A stretch of DNA of 64,000 nucleotides from assembly GCA_029339505.1 (NCBI GenBank), contig JAQISU010000134.1, positions 1,111,501 to 1,175,500 of the forward strand, read 5' to 3'. Within the stretch, counting starts at the first letter, position 1, and each line of letters starts with the position of its first letter. Both the position numbers and the translations under genes were made by a program. Below, in pieces: positions 10,660 to 22,655 of the stretch. Source of the stretch: Unio delphinus. Lineage: Eukaryota > Mollusca > Bivalvia > Unionida > Unionidae. Below the pieces are notes generated by a model. It saw nothing but the letters and a program-made list of their open reading frames with translations, was not told the origin of the DNA and made no database searches.

Positions 10660-12720
10660 ATAGATACATGTATGTACATGATAACACTAGTGTTAAATTA
10701 GATTTGTGCATGATAACACTAGTGTTCAATTAGATATGTATATGAAAACACTAGTGTTAAATTAGATCTGTACATGATAAAACTAGTATTAAGATATATA
10801 TGTACATGATAACACTATAATGTCAAGATATATATGTACATGATAACACTAGCATTAAGATAGATATGTACATGATAACACTAGTATTAAGATAGATATC
10901 TACATGATAACACTAGTATTAAGATAGATATGTACATGATAACACTAGTGTTAAGATATATATGTACATGATAACACTAGCATTAAGATATATATGTACA
11001 TGATAACACTATAATGTTAAGATAGATATGTACATGATAACACTAGTGTTAAGATATATATGTACATGATAACACTAGCATTAAGATATATATGTACATG
11101 ATAACACTAGTGTTAAGATAGATATGTAAATGATAACTCTAGTATTAAGATAGATATGTACATGATAACACTAGTATTAAGATAGATATGTACATGATAG
11201 CACTAGTGTTAAGATAGATATGTACATGATAGCACTAGTGTTAAGATAGATATGTACATGATAAAACTAGCATTAAGATAGATATGTACATGATAACACT
11301 AGCATTAAGATAGATATGTACATGATAACACTAGTGTTAAGATAGATATGTACATGATAACACTAGTATTAAGATAGATATGTATTTGATAACACTAGTA
11401 TTAAGACAGATATGTAAATGATAACACTAGTGTTAAGATAGATATGTACATGATAACACTAGTATTAAGATAGATATGTACATGATAACACTAGTATTAA
11501 GATAGATATGTACATGATAACACTAGTATTAAGATAGATATGTACATGATAACACTAGTATTAAGATAGACATGTACATGATAACACTAGTGTTAAGATA
11601 GATATGTACATGATAACACTAGTATTAAGATAGATATGTACATGATAACACTAGTGTTAAGATAGATATGTACATGATGAAACTAGCATTAAGATAGATA
11701 TGTACATGATAACACTAGCATTAAGATAGATATGTACATGATAACACTAGTATTAAGATAGATATGTACATGATAACACTAGTATTAAGACAGATATGTA
11801 AATGATAACACTAGTGTTAAGATAGATATGTACATAATAACACTAGTATTAAGACAGATATGTAAATGATAACACTAGTGTTAAGATAGATATGTACATG
11901 ATAACACTATTATTAAGATAGATATGTAAATGATAACACTATAATGTTAAGATAGATATGTACATGATAACACTAGTATTAAGATAGATATGTACATGAT
12001 AACACTAGTGTTAAGATATATATGTACATGATAACACTAGCATTAAGATATATATGTACATGATAACACTAGTATTAAGATAGATATGTACATGATAACA
12101 CTAGTATTAAGATAGATATGTACATGATAACACTAGCATTAAGATAGATATGTACATGATAACACTAGCATTAAGACAGATATGTACATGATAACACTAG
12201 CATTAAGATAGATATGTATATGATAACACTATAATGTTAAGATGTTTTGTTTTGTTTTTATGGTTTAACGCCATTTTTCAGCACAATATAGGCTATACAT
12301 GGCGGCCAGTATCAATGGTGGAGGAAGAACCCGGACAACCCCCGGAAAGAACCACCGACCCACGAGAAGCTACTGGCAAGCTTTCTCACATAACTACATT
12401 TGCCGAATCTTAGACTCGAACACACGCAGACAGAGGTGAGATAGCAGTGGTCCATAACGGACAGCGCTTTAGACCACTCGGCCACTCGGGGCCCCATAAT
12501 GTTAAGATAGATACATACATGATAACACTAGCGTTAAGATATATATGTAAATGATAACACTAGTGTTAAGATAGATAGGTACATGATTACACTAGTGTTA
12601 AGATGGATATGTACATGATAACACTAGCATTAATATAGATATGTACATGATAACATTAGTGTTAAAATAGATATGTACATGATAACACTAGTGTAAGATA
12701 TATATGTACAGAAAGAACAC
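10660..12720. repeat. 32/34-bp minisatellite with two palindromes per unit
   Basis: About 55 units of 32 bases (34 in some), interrupted by a SINE at 12,244-12,495. Each unit has the self-complementary atgtacat and, in the canonical form, the 14-base palindrome taacactagtgtta. Common variants change its last arm to tagtattaa or tagcattaa, so the differences cluster in one palindrome arm. The flanks (10,660-10,800 and 12,510-12,720) are more diverged than the middle, as expected for an array homogenised by unequal exchange. Confidence 0.95.
12244..12495 (-). mobile_element. V-domain-like tRNA SINE, copy A
   Basis: A 252-base SINE in reverse orientation. Read on the minus strand it starts ggggccccgagtggccgag and continues with ggtctaaagcgctg, an A box of the Leu/Ser tRNA type, then a B-box-like gttcgagtctaag. 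The centre carries ggttcttcctccaccatt, similar to the V domain of animal SINEs, and the 3' end reads aaaatggcgttaaacc with a short A/C-rich tail. It is flanked by a perfect 13-base duplication, ataatgttaagat (12,231-12,243 and 12,496-12,508), taken from the 32-bp array, so it inserted after the array had formed. SINEs encode no protein and depend on LINE enzymes. Confidence 0.9.
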
Positions 12721-12997
12721 TAGTGGTTAAATAAGTATGAATATGACATCACTACCATGCTAAAATAGATATGAAAATAACACCACAGCATTCAATAACA
12801 ATATGAACATAACATACTAGTGTTAAAAAAGATACAGTATATAAACAATACAGTATCTGAACAAAGATTGAAAGCATTTTATGCAATGTGTTGAACATTT
12901 TACAGAGAGATGAATGCTGAATTATATATGCATTTTCTAACTGCATCATTTCATGATTGTGTGTTTTGAACTTCTAACGTAGCATTAATACATTTTC
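12721..12997. other. AT-rich DNA flanking the 32-bp array
   Basis: Includes a few very diverged relics of the 32-bp unit (aacactagtg, gatatg). No gene or element recognised. Confidence 0.4.
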
Positions 12998-13070
12998 AGT
13001 CATATTGCTATGACGTCTGCAGTGTTTTCAGAGCAACCTCCCACATCTGAGGCAGATGCTCTAACCATGG
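12998..13070 (-). mobile_element. Internally deleted copy of the (CA)n-tailed SINE
   Basis: Two pieces match the minus-strand SINEs at 26.4 kb and 51.2 kb: tcatattgctatgacgtctg near its 3' end, and cctcccacatctgaggcaga with gctctaacca from its tRNA-like head. Almost all of the body between them is missing. A possible exon overlaps it (see 13,032-13,109). Confidence 0.55.
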
Positions 13071-13109
13071 TGCATTCAGATCATGAAATAATGGCAATGA
13101 ATAATAAAA
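13032..13109 (+). other. Possible short exon overlapping SINE sequence
   Basis: An acceptor-like gtgttttcag ends at 13,031 and a consensus donor gtaagt begins at 13,110. The 78 bases between have one frame open throughout, reading QPPTSEADALTMVHSDHEI then MAMNNK. The first half is antisense SINE head and the second half is not recognised. Length and phase are compatible with a cassette exon, but signals of this quality also arise by chance in AT-rich DNA. No neighbouring exon was identified, so this is a candidate only. Confidence 0.15.
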
Positions 13110-13694
13110 GTAAGTAATATCGAGCACCAGTTTGGGCACCGGTCAAAGCATAGCAGGCATGATACTAATTCTAATGAATAATTAAATTAGTTTTCTGCAC
13201 TGCTCAGCAGTTTTGACAGGGGAAACAATCCAAAAAAACAAACAAAAAAATACACTGAATGCTACATCGGCTTGCTCAGCCATTTCAAAAACCTTGTAAA
13301 GTTACCTGAGAAAGAAAATTATGCCACTATCAATTATTTTTGCCTGTGGTCCACAGTTCCATTTAAAATAAATAAATCCATTAAATTTCATGACTATACA
13401 TACATTGTACGAGAATCACAACTAAATGCAAAATGTAGTAAAGAAAATAGGTCACTGTGGTCTTTTGTGTTCACCTGAAAAACCATTCAAGTTTCGTGAC
13501 TATATAAATAACAGTTTTTGAAACTAAGCTAAATGCAAAAAACAAAAAGCAACCCAAACAATTATGCCTATGGCGTGAACAACAATGAAATTGTTAAAAA
13601 TGTGATCCCTATGTTTCAACTATTATTTTCTTAGAATCTACAGTTGGATAACATAGCATGTTTATGGATGAATTAGTGGTGTGAAACCTATGAA

Positions 13695-13870
13695 ACAAAA
13701 ACTGCTTATGTACAACCAGTATATGATGGCTGAGATGGCATTTGGTGCAGAATCTGTGTAAAACGATACAACCAGTCTATGATGGCTGAGATAGAATCTG
13801 GTGCAGAATCTGTAAAAACGATGCAACCAGTCTATGATGGCTGAGATGGAATTTGATGCAGAATCTAATC
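13695..13870. repeat. Three copies of a unit of about 60 bases
   Basis: The motif accagtctatgatggctgag recurs three times with tggtgcagaatctgt following. The copies are diverged by small gaps and substitutions. Between 13,110 and 13,695 nothing else was recognised. Confidence 0.75.
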
Positions 13871-14024
13871 AAACAGATGAAAAACATATCTGACATATTG
13901 CATTGTCAGACTTTTATGATAATGTAACTGTTTTATAATAACATCAGTTTGTGATGCTTGCAGTTTGTAAACAATCAAGACATATTAGAATATAATGCAG
14001 CTTTCTAAATGATTTACTTACAAT

Positions 14025-14110
14025 TATGCAGTGGACAGTGGGTCATTCATGTAAAAGTATGCACTGGTTAGTGGTCATGCAAGTAAAATTATGCACTGGT
14101 CAGTTAATCT
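14025..14110. repeat. Short tandem repeat, about 2.5 units of 35-40 bases
   Basis: The motif tatgcactggt recurs with ggtcatgcaagtaaaa-like sequence between copies. It is degenerate. Flanking sequence from 13,871 to 14,770 is AT-rich and shows no recognisable feature; short open frames there lack any motif. Confidence 0.5.
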
Positions 14111-14774
14111 CCATGAAGAAGAAAAAACTTGGAGAAAACAATAATGTAATTTTCAAAGTTAATACATTGCTCTCTCTTTATACCTCAATTCATAGAAAGC
14201 ATAAGGGTTGAATAGTTAGACAAATGAAACAGTGGTGTGATACCTATTTATTAAAAAATACAAAGGGGATGACATTACCAGTCTGTAGGAAATGAGGTCC
14301 AGGATAGAATGGTATGCAGAGTGATAAGGGTATCTCCTATATTTGTCAGACTGTGTTGTGTGATAAAATATTTGCTTTACAGCAAAAGAAGGCTTTTGAG
14401 GCAACAATTTGTTACTTATCTTGTACAGTTTGTATATTAGCTTATCAAAAGCTTATTAGAATAATGCATCACAAGGAATGACAGCTTACTGATATACTGC
14501 CACTGATTATAGCGGATAGCTGAGGGAAAAAAAACAGTAAGAATGGTAAAGACTTGAAGCATATGCTTGAAATATGCCATTTCTCCTGAATAACAAGAAA
14601 GATTAAATAAAGGCAATAGTGAGTGTCATATGAGGAAAATCTCATAATCAAAGTACCCAGAATACCGATAACTTGAAGGACTAGAGTGATTTAGTTTGGT
14701 TTTGTATCTTTACAGCACAGAAACTTAAGTTTTGGATTAAAGTAATTTTCACAAGGATATATCATGGTAGCTGA

Positions 14775-14858
14775 GCATGGCTGGTCTGATGGTAGAATTC
14801 AAACCCACATACTTTTGGATGGGAGCTACCCATGCTAACCACTGATTCACTTGATTGA
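14775..14858 (-). mobile_element. tRNA-like SINE head (remnant)
   Basis: On the minus strand, cagtggttagcatgggtag resembles an A box, and gtgggtttgaattc about 30 bases later resembles a B box. No body or tail family could be assigned and no target duplication was seen. It is either a decayed SINE head or a tRNA pseudogene. Confidence 0.4.
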
Positions 14859-15234
14859 AGTGATACAAATTTATATAAGATCAAATGAAAGAATAGGACT
14901 CCAGACAAGCTGACATTCATGGCATTTTTACAATAATAAATATATGTCTGCAAATAATGCATTTTTTGACATTTTCAAAAGTTGTATGTCACAAAATAAT
15001 TTATATTAAAAGTTTAAACATTCAAGAAATTATTGATTGATTGTGATGATTTCCTTTCAAAAGCTTTTTCAACTTTCTTTTAAACAGCACCTATGCGGTT
15101 AAACAAAATAAATGCTACATAATATAGGCCTTTGTCTAAATTTGAGTTGCCTTTAACATAAAATTGACATGAAAGGTCAATGGAGCTGTTCTTTATAACC
15201 AATTTTTAGCAAGACCATAACATTTGCTCCTCGT

Positions 15235-15550
15235 ATTAGTAATACAAAATTTTGGAAAAAAGAATGAATGTAAAACATTTGTAAAAGAATCAAGGTAAAT
15301 GTTTTGTAAAATAGAATAAAGATAAATATTTGGTAAAAGAGAATTAAGGCAAAAATATTGGTAAATGAGGCTGAAGGTAATAATTTCATAAAAGAAAATA
15401 AAGGTTTAAACATTTGGTTAATGAGGTTGAAGGTAATAATTTGGTAAAAGATAATGAAGGTAAACATTTGGTAATAGAGAATAAAGATTTCAAAAATTGG
15501 TAAATGAGGTTGAAGGTAACAATTTGGTAAAAGAGAATGAAACTGAAAAG
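15235..15550. repeat. Degenerate tandem repeat of about 30 bases
   Basis: Roughly ten units built around tttggtaaaagagaat and aggtaaaatt-like phrases, with the alternative form ggtaaatgaggttgaagg. It is diverged and old. The minus-strand open frame over it is a repeat artefact. Confidence 0.7.
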
Positions 15551-16099
15551 CCATATTATTAGATCACATGGCCATATGGCCTGAATAGCTAAACACTTAC
15601 CTCTGCCATTATTGGGACTTTAGACTCTTAATTTATCTAAATGCTGTACTCACCTATAAAAGAAAGACAAAAAGCATTAATAATAAGGTAGATATTGTAT
15701 CAAAATGATTTCATTTCAAGAATTGTATTGCCTTTGTACAGAACAACCATATGGGACTATACACAAGTTTTCACAACTTATCAAGGGTTCTCTCCCTTGA
15801 ATGTATTATACAAAGACATGCCAAGACAAAATTTGGCAATAATCCTTTAATGTTAAAACAACTATAGCAAAGCCCCCCCCCCCCTCCCCAACCAACTGCC
15901 AATTAGCATGATACCAATTATGATCCTGAAAAAAGTGCTAAGAAACAAACTGGACAAGAAAGAAAAGAAGAAATAAGAAATAAGGATGAATAGTTGACAG
16001 AAACAGAAAAACAAAATGTCTTAGATAACACAGTAAACAACAAACTATAATGGATTAGTTGAATCAATGAGCATTCTCAAGTTTGTTGCTAATAAATCC
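15551..16099. other. AT-rich DNA with a poly-C tract
   Basis: A homopolymer-like C run lies at about 15,871-15,885. No gene, RNA or mobile element recognised. Confidence 0.4.
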
Positions 16100-16405
16100 A
16101 TTACTAGTAATAATTAGTGAGAGACTTTCATTAATGATTAGAAACTTATAATTACTAGTGAGAGACTTATTATTACTACTGGAAGAATAACAATTATTAG
16201 TGGAAGACTAATCATTCCTATTGTGAGACTATTAATCATTTGTGGGAGACTAACTATTGCTAGTAGATAACTAATATTTATTAGTGAGATACTTATAATT
16301 AAAAATTGGAAACAAATCATTACTAGTGGGAAACACATAATTATTAGTAACACTATAATAATAAACAATATAATACATTTATGTACAGTGGGAGACTAAT
16401 CATTA
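16100..16405. repeat. Degenerate tandem repeat of about 30 bases
   Basis: About ten units with variants of ttactagtgggagacta. The minus-strand open frame at 16,138-16,368, hydrophobic and rich in Ile and Leu, is the repeat read without stops. Confidence 0.7.
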
Positions 16406-16734
16406 CTATATCATAACAATTCAAAGGTAGTGACAAGAGAAAACAATACATCAAAACATTCTCTGTCCATGTTTAACAGGACAGTCAAAGAAAAGTGTCC
16501 TGAAATATCATGCACAATGTTTACGTGGTAGGTTCATTTGAAGTATACCTGCTTGATCTAGATTTTAAATTGTCTATGGCCTAAAATAAAATATCTGTGT
16601 ACACTATCAATATCAAGTCAAATATGCATTCTGCATGTGCCTAAGCATTGGGATTCTCGGCGTTCAAAATCTGTGAATTCCAACAGTTATTTCTACCAGG
16701 AAAGAAAGAAGAAGAAAGAAGTTGTAGACTGGAT

Positions 16735-17000
16735 TGCAAAAGCGCTATTTGATGTGTGGATTGCATAAAAGTTATTTGATGTGTGGATTACATAAAAGTT
16801 ATTTGATGCATTGAATGCAAACAAGTTATTTGATGCCTGGATTACATAATATTTATCAGATGTCAGATGCCTGAACAACAAGTTTTTCAATGCCTGAATT
16901 ACATAAAGGTTATTTGATGCCTGGAATGCATTAACATTATTTGATGCCTTGAATACATAAAAGTTATTTGATGCCTGGACTGAATAAAGGTTTTCTGAAA
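16735..17000. repeat. 27-bp minisatellite, diverged
   Basis: About nine units containing gttatttgatgcctggat, period 27 bases at the better preserved end. The nine-codon period explains the repetitive minus-strand frames at 16,693-16,890 and 16,899-17,120. Confidence 0.75.
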
Positions 17001-17204
17001 TGTATAAAAGTGTGAAATATATGATTGGACACTGGTTAAGTATCCCAGTGTGGAATGTTTGATTGGATTGTGCTTACTTACTGTGAGACTATTGTTTAAG
17101 ATAGCTTTTCCTGGAACCAAACATTTAGGGGTCTTTTGCCATTTTTATAAAGTTTACACTCAGTGAAGAAGCACATATGTCTTTTAATGGGCCATCAAGG
17201 AATT

Positions 17205-17345
17205 TTATTTTTTATTTTTGCTTTCAACTATTTAGATGTTGGCTTGATGTAATTAATGAAATTGGAGGAAACTACATAAGACCCTTGTATCCATGTCAGA
17301 ACAGGGATTGAACATCATACCATAAAGATGCAAAGTCAGCATTTT
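17205..17345 (-). mobile_element. Diverged V-type SINE remnant
   Basis: On the plus strand attggaggaaactac and cagggattgaacatc appear in the order expected for an inverted V-type SINE (central domain, then the B box). The copy is very decayed; no target duplication found. Confidence 0.35.
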
Positions 17346-17667
17346 ATTATGTTGTAAATATTATTCTGGAATCTTGAAGTAAATGCAGTCTTTGAATGTA
17401 CGAGTCTGTGGAATGTGATCTGACACACACAAAGACACATTTATCTATTTAAATTTTACTGTTTTCTTATATATACACACATACATAGAGACAGCAAGCA
17501 TAAAGTTTTGGAGCTGTTTCCATTTTTCCAACAGTATCATAACAAAACCAAAATGAAAACCCCTCATTAAATAGAATTCTATACAGGATATAAAAACAAA
17601 TCTAGATTTTTATTTACCGGTAAGCTATATTGTTTTGTACATCTCTATGATTTTTACTAATCTGACA

Positions 17668-17900
17668 ATCCAATGAACCAGTCTAAAAAGCCTTCATAAA
17701 TCCATGAACCAGTCTATATGACTTAAAAGCCTTCATAAATCCATGAACCAGTCTATATGACTTAAAAGCCTTCATAAATCCATGAACCAGTCTATATGAC
17801 TTAAAAGCCTTCATAAATCCATGAACCAGTCTATATGACTTAAAAGCCTTCATAAATCCATGAACCAGTCTATATGACTTAAAAGCCTTTATAAATCCAG
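17668..17900. repeat. 39-bp minisatellite, nearly identical copies
   Basis: Five to six units of 39 bases containing ccatgaaccagtctatatga. The central copies are identical, so the array is recent or homogenised. Confidence 0.92.
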
Positions 17901-18269
17901 CCTATTATTAGAAATTTTTCCTCTAATTAAGACTAAACATTCCAACAAAATATTAACTATTACAAAACACCTGATATGGCCTGGTTAGACCACCATACAT
18001 TCCAGTATTATTAAGGTGTTGTGTTTCACACGCCATAGTATTTTTGTAAATATACTTTTTCTTTGCTTCACGTGATGCCTTCACTGCATGCGTGGCACAT
18101 GTGTGGTACATGTCAACGCGCATGTCTGTATATATACTATGTAGATATCTTGACTGGGGCAGTCACTAGAGAGAAGCTCTTTGTGTATTTAGCTGTCGGG
18201 GCAGGATGGACATTATATTATTTTATTTTATGCTCAGCAGTGAATTACTTGATTTTCTAGTTAAAATAA

Positions 18270-18600
18270 TATTGATATTTCACTGCGGTGAAAAAATAAC
18301 AGTGAAAAAATAACAGTGAAAAAATAACAATATTTTTTCACTACAGGAACTACATTTTTGGGTCAAAATATTTGCTTGAAACGAGTGAATAAACGAGTGA
18401 AAGAGCAGATTTGAGGTAGCCAATGTATGTGAGCATAAAATAAAAAGAATATTTGCTTGAAACGAGTGAATAACGGATACATTTCATCTCTTGGATAAAA
18501 AACTCTAGAATCGTGAAAATACTGAGTTTTTCATCCACTCGATGAAATATATCCGTTATTCACTCGTTTCAAGCAAATATCCTCTATATATTCATTTAGT
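18270..18600. mobile_element. Foldback/MITE-like element
   Basis: Arms of about 55 bases face each other: tatttgcttgaaacgagtga from 18,449 and its complement ending near 18,581, with only about 15 bases between the arms. A second, partial copy of the left arm starts near 18,366. Three copies of a 13-base unit (gtgaaaaaataac) lie at 18,290-18,330. The DNA could form a long hairpin. No transposase is present. Outer limits and target duplications were not found. Confidence 0.6.
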
Positions 18601-19131
18601 TTGAGTCAAAGAGTTGTGTGAGTTCTATTCTTTGTTTAACTAATATTCAGTTTCGTAAAACATGTTCAATGTTGTATTATATGTTTGCGTTATTTTATCG
18701 TACTTGTACATTAATTCATCAAGAGTGTATGACTTGTGTATTAGAATTTTAGCATATCATATGTCTATTTTAATGGCACGCCATTCCTACGTCACAGTAG
18801 TACAACAGGAATATTTCAGGCATGCTACATTAATCCATTTGTAACCATCAGATATTTTTACATTTAAAGCAGACTATTTGGAAAGTTGTTTCTTTTCCAT
18901 ATTCAGCTTACTATGTATGGATAACCAGATGAGTGAATGAATATGGAGATATCTGGTACATCATTATGATGTTAGACCACCAGGAAAGTGCCCACGTGTA
19001 AGTGCATGAAAGTCCGGAGGATGGAAATGACTGTGCCGGAAAGTGGGTCGAGGACATACCCGATGTTAAGTTGACATTGGATACGCATAATGATGATGTC
19101 TTCATAGTGTTTCATTATAATGTTTGACTAC

Positions 19132-19245
19132 AGGAGTTGAATACAGTAGTGTTTGACTACAGGAGTTGAATACAGTAGTGTTTGACTACATGAGTTTAGT
19201 ACAGTAGTACTTGACTACATACGAGTTTAACAGTAGCCTTTGAGT
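19132..19245. repeat. 29-bp tandem repeat, about four units
   Basis: The motif gtgtttgactacaggagttg is repeated, two copies nearly perfect and two decayed. The stretch 18,600-19,130 has no recognised feature; a 60-codon frame there has no motif. Confidence 0.75.
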
Positions 19246-19439
19246 ACAATTATTTAGTTGTTCTATATCAAGTGTTTTTATCATTTGGATCCATATAATG
19301 TACCTTTGTATTTATATTGATGTCATGTTTCCTGGTCATTAGTGTGAGAGATTAATACATTTTCATTGTCACTCGCATACATGCTTGCTATTTCTTAAAA
19401 CCCAGCCCAGTCTCAAAGGGTGTCAGCTCAATTATGTGT

Positions 19440-20960
19440 ACACTGTCTATATTTCACATGCATAAAGTAGTGGGGGAGCACTACTGCCCTGTAGACCTAT
19501 AGCTTTGTCTGGATGCTTATGCATCTTCTATTCCAGATGTTGGCATACAATCTGGCAAAAGTTGCGCTGGCTCTGGCAAAGTGAAGGTTCACTTTGTTGT
19601 CAATAGTTAACGCTCTATGACAGTGTGTTGCCTAGGTAGGTGAAGTGGTTCACTACATTGGGTTTTTGGCCATTGATGGTAATGTTAGGCTTAAGATAGG
19701 GCTTTTCAGGGGATGGCTGATGTAGAACTTCATTGTTCTTGGTACTGATGGTGAGATCAAAGCTTGTGCAGGAGCTGGAGAACTTGTCAATAACACATTG
19801 CAGGTCGGCTTATGAGCCAGCATTGAGGGTGCAGTCATTAGCAAATAAGAAATCCCTGCTGCTGTCTGTCATGACCTTGGTTTTTGCATGAATAGTTTTT
19901 AATCTGTACGGTACCTGATGCTGACTCCAACCTCCCCATCACTGAAAGCATTAGTCAATATGGCGGAGAACATACAGACTGAACAGTGTCGGTGCCAGAA
20001 CACAACCCTGCTTGATGTCATTGGTTACTGGGAATGGCTCAGATGTCTCTCCATTGTCTTGGACTCGTGTCTGCATGCCATCATGGAAATGCTGCACCAT
20101 GGATATAAATTTCTTGGGCATCTGTAGTTGGCCATTACCTTCCACAAACCTTCTCTGATGACAGTATCAAAGGCCTTTATCAAGTTGATGCAAATGGAGA
20201 AAATGTCTGTGTTTTGCTTTTGGCATTTCTCTTGTAGCTGCCTTGCAGCAAACACCATGTCAATGGTTCTTTGTATTTTTTTGAATCTGCACTGTCTTTC
20301 TGGCAGCAGTCTCTGGTCAAGGTGTGTAGTGAGGTGGTACAGGTTAAGGATTCTGGCGAGAATCTTTACTGCAATTGAGAGTAAGGATAAATCCCGGTGG
20401 TTGTTACAGGTCTTGTGGTTCCCTTTGCACTTATACAGGTGGTATATGGAAGCATCTTTGAATTCCTGGGGGATCATCTCTTGCTGCCAAATCAGTAAAA
20501 ACAGCTGGTGGAGCCTTTCTATCAGGGCTGTGCCTGCTTCCTTGTAGACTTCAGCTGGGATGGAGTCTGAACCAGGTGCTTTGCCACTGGAGAGCAAATG
20601 TATCACTTTATGTCTCTCTAGCAAGGTTGGAGGTTTATACAGTGCTTCATTTATGGGTAATGGAAGATGACTGATGCCTTCATCACTGATGGATAAAGGG
20701 CAATTCAGGTCACTGCCAAAGTGTTCAGCCCATCATTGAAGAATCCTCTCTGTCAGTAACTAGCATGTTCCCATCTGTCCTGAGAGGGGTGATGATCCAG
20801 AGGATGTAGGTCCATACACTTCTTTCAGGGCATTGTAGAAATTCTTCATGTCATGCTGGTCTGTGTAGCACTGGATCTTGTCAGCTTTGTTGCTCAGCCA
20901 TGTGTCTCACATATGGCAGTGCTTCTGCTGTAAAGTTCTGCATCTGTTGTTGTATGCATC
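19440..20960 (-). pseudogene. Decayed LINE reverse transcriptase
   Basis: A non-LTR retrotransposon polymerase on the minus strand, which in life would copy its own RNA at a nicked chromosomal target. In order: an upstream linker (DMKNFYNALKEVYGPTSSGS), then from 20,624 SSGKAPGSDSIPAEVYKEAG, KDASIYHLYKCKGNHKTCNN, a fingers/palm block ending NLIKAFDT, then after a frameshift near 20,140 the frame reading FHDGMQTRVQDNGETSEPF and IKQGCVLAPTLFS. About 250 bases on, FLFANDCTLNA is the catalytic box, in which the usual two aspartates have become N-D. NGQKPNVVNHFTYLGNTLS and LYACEI follow with in-frame stops. The endonuclease domain and true ends were not found. The copy is inactive: frameshifts, stops and a changed catalytic residue. 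The clade is uncertain. Confidence 0.88.
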
Positions 20961-21029
20961 AATCATTAGCAACACATTGAACATACTGGACAAATCATTC
21001 CATGAAAATAGAAGTTATGTGCCTTTCCC

Positions 21030-21110
21030 AAAGCAGATTATCTTTATTCAAATCCATGACCCTTAAATTATGAGTCTAATGCTTTACTAATTGAGCTACC
21101 TTATGGAAAC
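21030..21110 (-). mobile_element. tRNA-Met-like SINE head or tRNA pseudogene
   Basis: The minus strand reads ggtagctcaattagtaaagc (A-box-like), then gactcataatttaa with a CAT anticodon position, then gggtcatggatttgaat (B-box-like). The spacing fits a tRNA. The acceptor stem is not convincing, so it is not a functional tRNA gene. Confidence 0.5.
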
Positions 21111-21219
21111 TTTATTAAAATGAAGTGCAGGATATTTTAAGGATTACTCCCTCACTGTACTGCACATAAATGCAATCACTTTTATAAGGATGGATCCCTT
21201 AATTCATTAATGACAATAG

Positions 21220-21790
21220 TATGTATACCTCAATATAAGGTGACCTTACAAATAAGACAGTCAATACTGCAATATAACATAACACTGAATACCTCAATAT
21301 AACACAACAACATGAATAAATTAGTCAACACCTCAATACAACTTGACCTCATGAATAAATCAGTTAATACCACAAAAAAACATTACCTTTTTCATTTATT
21401 ATAACATACCCCAATTATACAGTGAACTCACAAATAAGGCAACCAATATACCTCAATATAAAATGACCTCATGTATAAGATAGTGAATGCCTCATATAAC
21501 ATGATATAAATTAAATCAGCATATAACATGAGATCACATGTAAGGCAGTCAATACTTCAATAAAATAAGATCTCATATAAGGCTGTCAATACCTCATTAT
21601 AACATGACCTCACATATAAGGCTTTAATGCCCCAATATAACTTGACCTCACATATAAGGCAGTAAATGCCTCAATATAACATAACCTCACATATAAGGCA
21701 TTTAATACCCCAACATAATGTGATCTCACATATAAGGCATCCAATGCCTCAATATAACATGACCTCACATATAAGGCAATCAACTTGTAT
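21220..21790. repeat. 39/40-bp minisatellite (cctcaatataa family, copy 1)
   Basis: About 14 units containing cctcaatataacatgacctc and catataaggcagtcaata, better preserved toward the right end. The unit aligns with the array at 41.8-42.7 kb. A minus-strand open frame at 21,610-21,798 is a repeat artefact. Confidence 0.88.
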
Positions 21791-21876
21791 AGCCCCACAG
21801 TGAAGAAACACTGTAATATTAATACCTAACAGCATTCAGTCATAATTATATGGAGGGAATCTGGGTATGTTAATGA

Positions 21877-22131
21877 TGTTTTGTTTGTTTTTTATGGTTT
21901 AACGCCATTTTTCAGCACAATATATAGGCTATACATGGCGGCCAGTATTAGTGGTGGAGGAAGAAACCGGAAAAACCCCGGAAAGAACCACCGACCCACG
22001 AGAAGCTACTGGCAAGCTTTCTCACTTAACTACATTAGCCGAATCTTAGACTCGAACCCACGCAGACAGAGGTGAGATGGCAGTGGTCCTTAACGGACAG
22101 CGCTTTAGACCACTCGGCCACTCGGGGCCCC
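21877..22131 (-). mobile_element. V-domain-like tRNA SINE, copy B
   Basis: Same family and orientation as copy A at 12.2 kb, 255 bases, very similar throughout: Leu/Ser-type A box (gtggccgagtggtctaaag), B box, cctccacca centre and ggcgttaaacc 3' end. The flanking duplication gtatgttaatga is perfect and 12 bases long (21,865-21,876 and 22,132-22,143), so both ends are known to the base. Confidence 0.92.
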
Positions 22132-22479
22132 GTATGTTAATGAACTGTGAAGAATGTTGAGTGGCACTTAAAAATAACTATGAAGAAATTACAGTAAACA
22201 GGAAGAAATAATGTCTATCTCATACAGAAGCAAGCATAAATCTGTGTTAAGTTTACAGTTACACATAACTGGAAGCAGTCTGCCCAGAAATATGACATTT
22301 AGGAGCGAGATGGCACATGAATCATATGTAAGTACGCAATCAGTGTTATCAGTTCTGACAATTATTCTGCAAAAGGTATTTCAAAACATAATTTTGAAAC
22401 AAATATTTGATTATACAATATTAATTTCAAGCTTAATACATATTTCAAAATGTCAAATAATGTACTGGTTTGTGCATTA

Positions 22480-22655
22480 TAAATGGAGGTACATTCAAGA
22501 GAATCTATGGTGGTTTGTATATTGGAAATGGTGATACATAAAAAGATAATCTAAACTGGTTTGTGTATTGGAAATGGTGGTACATACAAAATAATCTATA
22601 CTGGTTTGTGTTTTGGAAATGGTGGTACATACAAGATAAGCTATACTGTTTTGTG
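22480..22655. repeat. 45-bp minisatellite, about four units
   Basis: Units contain tggtttgtgtattggaaatg and ggtacatacaa; the first copies are diverged. No coding sense. Confidence 0.82.

Noticed and set aside
12400..12495. Functional tRNA-Leu or tRNA-Ser gene on the minus strand
   Set aside because: The boxes are the head of a SINE with a body, tail and target duplication; two further copies with the same body exist in the window, and no proper acceptor stem is formed.
10660..12720. CRISPR-like or integron-like repeat array
   Set aside because: No spacers between units, the unit itself is the whole period, and a eukaryotic SINE with target duplication sits inside.
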